Source of the DNA: Candidatus Omnitrophota bacterium
GTDB taxonomy: Bacteria; Omnitrophota; Gorgyraeia; Zapsychrales; JANLHA01
Reading direction: 5' to 3'
DNA length: 8,206 nt
Assembly: GCA_024653845.1 (NCBI GenBank)
Contig: JANLHA010000346.1
Location: forward strand, 1-8,206
Below the pieces are notes generated by a model. That model was given only the letters and a program-made list of their open reading frames with translations. It was not told the origin of the DNA and searched no databases. Shown piece by piece: positions 6,001-8,206 of the stretch; the first letter of the stretch is position 1; each line of letters starts with the position of its first letter. Made by a program: the position numbers and the translations under genes.

Positions 6001-8206
6001 CCATAAAGGCTCAGAATAAAATGCAGGAACCGCAAACGAGGTGCGCCGGTGAGAAGCTCTTCCCGAGACCATGTCTCTATCCGTACCCAATAAGGGGCAA
6101 TGAAAGAGATATCATGCTTATTAAAAAGGTATTGGATCCGGACATAAATTTCTCCGTCGGACATTCTCTGTATACGCTCTGGAATTTCTCCTAAGGATTC
6201 AAGAAGATCTCTAACATGGGCCTGCTGTCGTTCGCGAACTCTGGGATCAAGATCAAAAACAATGGGTGGCATTTTGCCCTGAGCAATAGCTTGAGGAATC
6301 TCTTCAAGCACGACTCGGCCTTGCCTGAGCCACACATCGTAAATCGGTAACCCTTCTCGAAGGAAAACCAATGCTTTAGCGACCACCGTTTCCGCCGAAG
6401 TATGCTCCAATTGATCCGCCATGGTTTCATAAGCAACGCCGGTCAACGCTTGAAAAACACGTTGATAATGTTCCTGATCAGGTCCATTACGATCAAGCGC
6501 GACTGTGGCGGTCCCTTGATCAAGACTGCCGGCCATCAACACTCGTTTGATGGCATGAGCAGGTTCCGTGGTTGGCGCATTAATAGGACGAAATTCAAAA
6601 ATAAGGTCCCATGTCTGATCATCGGCTCTTTTGATATCAACACGAATCTCATCGTCGGGGTTACCAAGACTATTGGGAAGACTGCGGAAATCAAACCCCG
6701 CGATACGATTTGTTCCCAAGGCACCATATTTTGTTGTTCGCATAACAAGAAATCCTTGACGAGGGGGAATGGCTGTCAAGCGATCCTTATATGCCCTTAG
6801 CTCGTCAACCCATGTCTTAACGGTTCTGACAACGACTCTCGGCTTAAGGCGCCCCTCGTCGTTGACGAAATAAATTCTTTTTGAATCTCGGGGCTCTCGG
6901 TGATCCCCATTGCTGGATGAATAAAAGGCCGCCTCGACAACTCTGATATTAAGAATACTTGAAGGCAGAATGGAATACACGACCAAAGCTCTCTGACCAA
7001 CTTCACCAATCGATGGGTCTAGCCCAGAAACTTTCCCGATGGGAGTGGGCAGATAGAGATCTCTCGTGCGCGCGTCTCCCCGATGACCGCTTAAAATGGT
7101 AACTTCTTGGCTTGCAATTTCTTGGGCTTGTCCTTTCAAGAATCGCTGCAAAGCTTCTGCAGGGCTAAGTGATTTCTCGATCACTTGTGGGGCACTCGTC
7201 GTCAACGGCGCCCAACCAACAATCAAGTTCCAAAGCATATGAATTCCAATATCAGAAATACCAACGGTGAGCGCCAACGCCAAGAGGACAAGCAGAGGAT
7301 GAATCGAGACGCCCATGCTTAACAAAAAGAAAAACTTTGCCATAACGAATAATACCGATATAACTGTCCCGGCACGGATTGCTTGAATTCCGACCCAACG
7401 AGCATATCGCTGCCAATGATTTTCATTACGATGCTCATCTAAGTAACCTTTTTTCCAAACCATGAAACGTTCTTTAAAGGGAGCATAAACAACTTCAATC
7501 AAACGATTAGAAGCATGTCGAATACCAAACCGCTGCTTAAAGAATTCCCGACCGGATTGATATGTGGGAAGAAGAGTCAAAGTCGTTTTCTTTCCATTCA
7601 AAATATTCCTTCCATTTCCGTTGGCCACACGCTGTTGAGCCGTAAACTTCTGAAATTCCGTCCACCGTAAATCCATGGCAAACGGCGTCCCGTCAGAATT
7701 TGCAATGGCTTTCCCATTTTGATCTTGGACAAAGAGCACATACCTCAATTTCCCGTCGATCACTTTGATTTTCACCAGCGCATTGGGAAAATATCGGAAC
7801 CAGTCAACCAATGTACGTCCCAATCGCAAGTGCCCCTCTTGTCCGGTTTTGATCTCACCCCCCTCGATGATATAAGTCTGCAGGGTTCGGCCATCGGCTC
7901 GGGTCATGGTTGTCCCATTCTCCCATTTCCCTAAAATGGTAAAAGGCTCTCCTTGCTCAAAAGAATCCGGCGCAGCACCAGCCGCCACTTCGTAAACCAC
8001 AATGGGCGTATGCCCTTCAGCTAAAAATTCTCGCTCTCCGATTTCCAATTCATCATCGGAAGAAACCATTCGTCGCACACGATAAATCTTCCCCTGATCA
8101 GAGATTAACAATTCAACATATACCAGATCATCGGCGCGACCTCTGAGGCGATGCAATCCTTGTCCTTCAAAATAAACCAAATCCAGTCCGTATTCAGCGG
8201 CTTCGG
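1..8206 (-). CDS. Interior of a giant modular protein, open at both ends (at least 2,734 residues)
   Basis: I translated the minus strand from 8204 down to 3 and met no stop codon in 2,734 codons. The first and last bases of the window fall inside codons of the same frame, so both ends of the gene lie outside. The translation looks like real protein: balanced composition, clear amphipathic helices and beta strands, only seven cysteines by my reading, and two long tandem modules whose motifs stay in the same frame. Selection on the frame is shown by module copies that agree in protein while differing at synonymous positions. No start is assigned, because every in-frame Met is internal. I recognise no enzyme family along the full length. 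A membrane hairpin in module 1 suggests association with the cell envelope. The style resembles the giant proteins of Omnitrophota, which is an inference. Being a single gene is near certain; the function is unknown. Confidence 0.96.
30..80 (-). other. Degenerate HExxH-like metallopeptidase motif (DEIDH)
   Basis: The stretch reads DEIDHLLHPGRAEESHH. Zinc-peptidase helices of the HExxH type have His-Glu-x-x-His, often followed by a further acidic or His ligand. Here the first His is Asp, while Glu and the second His keep their spacing, and the downstream P-x-x-x-E-E-x-x-H could supply further ligands. The upstream strand and helix (IYLSYQAV, PPEALAIIL) fit the usual layout before such a helix. 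It may be an inactive or altered-ligand peptidase domain. The domain continues past the window edge, so it cannot be judged fully. Confidence 0.35.
792..842 (-). other. Hydrophobic segment in the downstream region (residues 2455-2471)
   Basis: The stretch SYILGALTAVLTGSFVF is uncharged and hydrophobic, flanked by Gly and Thr on one side and by HDTFIGHLAGGGG on the other. At about 17 residues it is short and small-residue rich, so it could be a marginal membrane segment, a re-entrant loop or a buried helix followed by a Gly loop. It is much weaker than the hairpin in module 1. Confidence 0.35.
2340..2396 (-). other. Gly/Asn/Arg-rich linker after module 2 (residues 1937-1955)
   Basis: Nineteen residues, beginning SGNGQGHRGNGDRP, are rich in Gly, Asn, Arg and His and contain almost no hydrophobic residues. 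This is the only clearly disordered stretch in the window. It separates the repeated modules from the unique downstream region and so marks a domain boundary. Confidence 0.6.
2454..2513 (-). other. STGxVR seam helix at the end of module 2
   Basis: The stretch STGEVRKRMEKEWKRIHRIE is the counterpart of 4938-4997. The shared pattern is S-T-G-x-V-R-x-R-x-E-K-x-W-K-x-I-x-x-I-E. Here it is followed not by another module head but by a short helix (EVMEARARNA) and the Gly/Asn-rich linker, so it marks the end of the tandem repeat within the window. Confidence 0.55.
2646..2765 (-). other. Winged-helix-like segment, module 2
   Basis: The segment contains VISYEAIARSS, a second helix ending RALGILAQQ, and the strand GFLFRYQE. 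It is the counterpart of 5151-5273, with ISY at its start and GFLF-x-Y-Q at its end conserved. The preceding helix (ISVYRAWRI, then EAREIE) is conserved too, so the whole unit is a domain held under selection. The winged-helix assignment is a guess from the secondary-structure pattern. Confidence 0.35.
3426..3482 (-). other. LRFLHF helix block, module 2
   Basis: The block reads LRFLHFVLSLYGLT and ends EER. It is the counterpart of 5979-6035 and lies in the same place, after the beta half and before the helical half. In both modules it is followed by an aromatic and Arg-rich helix and then a stretch containing LLKIY. Confidence 0.6.
4023..4133 (-). repeat. Beta sub-repeat 2 of module 2
   Basis: The segment contains HIRGLPSSLGRKDQPVRLVF followed by the strand DLWIDF. 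The motif G-L-x-x-x-L-G-R-K-x-x-x-V-R-x-V-F is shared with sub-repeat 1 of the same module, and GLPSSLG parallels SLPNSLG in module 1. TEPAHA follows at 3984-4001. I infer a beta-sandwich unit with unknown ligand. Confidence 0.65.
4335..4454 (-). repeat. Beta sub-repeat 1 of module 2 (SGLDP type)
   Basis: The segment contains HLSGLDPRLGRKGARVRVVF. It matches module 1 at 6921-7034, especially SGLDP. It also resembles the second sub-repeat of its own module at 4023-4133: G-L-x-x-x-L-G-R-K-x-x-x-V-R-x-V-F is shared by both. This is the clearest evidence that the two beta units inside a module arose from one another. Confidence 0.65.
4938..4997 (-). other. STGxVR seam helix at the end of module 1
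   Basis: The stretch STGKVRERIEKVWKKIRQIE is a strongly basic and amphipathic helix, preceded by SRPVTIH. The module 2 counterpart is at 2454-2513. It lies some 20 residues before the head of module 2 and probably forms a rigid helical connector between units. A coiled-coil-like spacing of hydrophobic residues (V, I, V, I, I) is visible. Confidence 0.55.
5151..5273 (-). other. Winged-helix-like segment, module 1
   Basis: About 41 residues contain VFISYGEILRAM, a second helix rich in Glu, Leu and Ala, and the strand-like ending EGFLFQYQG. The helix-helix-strand layout with a terminal GFL(F)xY resembles winged helix-turn-helix domains, in which a Gly-hydrophobic-aromatic strand follows the recognition helix. 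It is preceded by a helix with ITAYQAWRVL and EAEEIE. In a giant, possibly membrane-linked protein such a fold more likely mediates protein contact than DNA binding. The fold is inferred from pattern only. Confidence 0.35.
5979..6035 (-). other. LRFLHF helix block, module 1
   Basis: The block reads LRFLHFILSLYGLT and ends EER. It is nearly identical to the module 2 block at 3426-3482, differing mainly at I/V and two residues before EER. It is among the most conserved stretches between the copies and sits at the start of the all-helical half of the module. The conserved aromatic and His residues suggest a buried helix-turn-helix core rather than a surface feature; that is an inference. Confidence 0.6.
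6591..6698 (-). repeat. Beta sub-repeat 2 of module 1
   Basis: The segment begins GFDFRSLPNSLG and ends with the strand WDLIFEF. It pairs clearly with the module 2 segment at 4023-4133, which has RGLPSSLG and LWIDF at the same positions. It is followed after a few residues by TEPAHA (6552-6569), one of the best conserved short blocks of the module (same six residues at 3984-4001). It looks like a second copy of the fold seen in sub-repeat 1. Confidence 0.58.
6921..7034 (-). repeat. Beta sub-repeat 1 of module 1 (SGLDP type)
   Basis: The segment begins KVSGLDPSIG and continues through hydrophobic strands (ALVVYSIL, VVEAAFY). It aligns with the sub-repeat at 4335-4454 in module 2 and, more weakly, with the second sub-repeats at 6591-6698 and 4023-4133. 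The common pattern is G-L-x-x-x-(I/L)-G followed 5-8 residues later by a V-x-V-x-(Y/F) strand and then a D- or E-containing strand near the end. I infer a small beta-sandwich domain. No binding site is recognised. Confidence 0.6.
7242..7367 (-). other. Predicted transmembrane hairpin in module 1 (residues 280-321)
   Basis: Two hydrophobic stretches of about 20 residues, TVISVLFVMAKFFFLLSMGV (7308-7367) and HPLLVLLALALTVGISDIGI (7242-7301), are separated by two residues. They follow a basic, aromatic helix containing RYARWVGIQAIR. A hairpin this tight would put both flanks on the same side of the membrane. The first stretch holds one internal Lys, so its membrane insertion is less certain than that of the second. 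The hairpin sits between the module head and the HMLWN block. Module 2 replaces all 42 residues with seven (SWLGVLV). Confidence 0.75.
7578..8204 (-). other. Beta-rich segment upstream of module 1 (residues 1-209)
   Basis: This is the first visible part of the protein, cut by the window edge. It alternates short hydrophobic strands with charged turns, as in VYVELLISDQGKIYRVRRMV, VVYEVAAG and LRYVLFVQDQNGK, which suggests one or two beta-sandwich or jelly-roll-like domains. Near residues 131-141 it carries TLVDWFRYFPN, which resembles the D-W-x-R-x-Y helix following the first beta sub-repeat in each module. It may therefore be a strongly diverged relative of the module's beta half. It does not carry the STGxVR seam helix that normally precedes a module head, so module 1 is joined to something other than a standard module end. 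No function is assigned. Confidence 0.5.

Larger units (their letters stand above)
4881..7577 (-). repeat. Module 1 of a tandem protein repeat (residues 210-1108, about 899 aa)
   Basis: This long unit is repeated immediately downstream as module 2. It begins with T-L-L-P-T-Y-Q-S-G-R-E-F-F and contains, in order: an A-P-F-K-E-R block; two predicted membrane segments; HMLWN and APLTT; beta sub-repeat 1 with SGLDP; the TWVDELRAYKD helix; beta sub-repeat 2; TEPAHA; a G-x-P-I-x-x-x-W-L stretch; LRFLHFILSLYGLT; a long helical region; ITAYQAWRVL; a winged-helix-like segment; HFERAA; and the seam helix beginning STGKVRER. It ends directly at the head of module 2 with no linker. Similarity to module 2 is strong in short blocks and weak between them, which points to an old duplication. 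No catalytic motif is evident. A structural or binding role in the envelope is plausible but inferred. Confidence 0.88.

Noticed and set aside
6402..6800. Plus-strand open frame of 132 codons
   Set aside because: It is antisense to beta sub-repeat 2 and TEPAHA of module 1. The equivalent stretch in module 2 has a different antisense frame with unrelated protein, so it is not conserved.
2397..7577. Recent duplication or assembly duplication
   Set aside because: Matching blocks differ at many synonymous sites and the modules differ by insertions, so the copies are old and real.
1..8206. RNA genes, promoters, terminators, CRISPR arrays, insertion-sequence ends
   Set aside because: I looked on both strands and saw no tRNA-like cloverleaf, spaced direct repeats, hairpin followed by a T run in a gap, or inverted ends. 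There is no intergenic space.

Overview
The window lies inside one very large protein-coding gene on the minus strand. Read from the high-coordinate end, the frame whose codons occupy positions 8204 down to 3 runs for 2,734 codons with no stop. It enters and leaves the window open, so neither the start nor the end of the gene is visible. All other open frames on either strand are short and show no recognisable protein. I found no RNA gene, promoter, terminator, insertion sequence, CRISPR array or nucleotide-level repeat, and there is no intergenic DNA. Residue numbers below count from the first complete codon (8204-8202).

Layout in protein order. (1) Residues 1-209 (8204-7578): a beta-rich segment, the tail of something beginning upstream. 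(2) Residues 210-1108 (7577-4881): module 1, about 900 residues, with a predicted transmembrane hairpin. (3) Residues 1109-1936 (4880-2397): module 2, about 830 residues, a diverged tandem copy of module 1 that lacks the hairpin. (4) Residues 1937-1955 (2396-2340): a short Gly/Asn/Arg-rich linker. (5) Residues 1956-2734 (2339-3): a non-repeated region of at least 779 residues. It has one weak hydrophobic segment and ends in a motif resembling a zinc-peptidase helix whose first ligand is Asp rather than His.

Each module has the same block order: a T-Y-x-x-G-R-E-F-F head; an optional hydrophobic hairpin; an H-M-L-W-N / A-P-L-T-T block; two related beta sub-repeats separated by a D-W-x-R-x-Y helix; a T-E-P-A-H-A block; an L-R-F-L-H-F helix; a winged-helix-like segment; an F-E-R-A-A block; and an S-T-G-x-V-R seam helix leading straight into the next unit. 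The parent protein is therefore probably a long chain of such modules.

Organism: a bacterium with moderate GC by eye and a giant ORF of repeated, poorly annotated modules carrying membrane hairpins and metallopeptidase-like motifs. Giant genes of this style are best known from Omnitrophota (formerly OP3/Omnitrophica), where proteins of tens of thousands of residues have been reported. I infer that lineage with moderate confidence; no marker gene here proves it. The function is unknown; a giant cell-envelope or cell-surface protein is the most reasonable guess.
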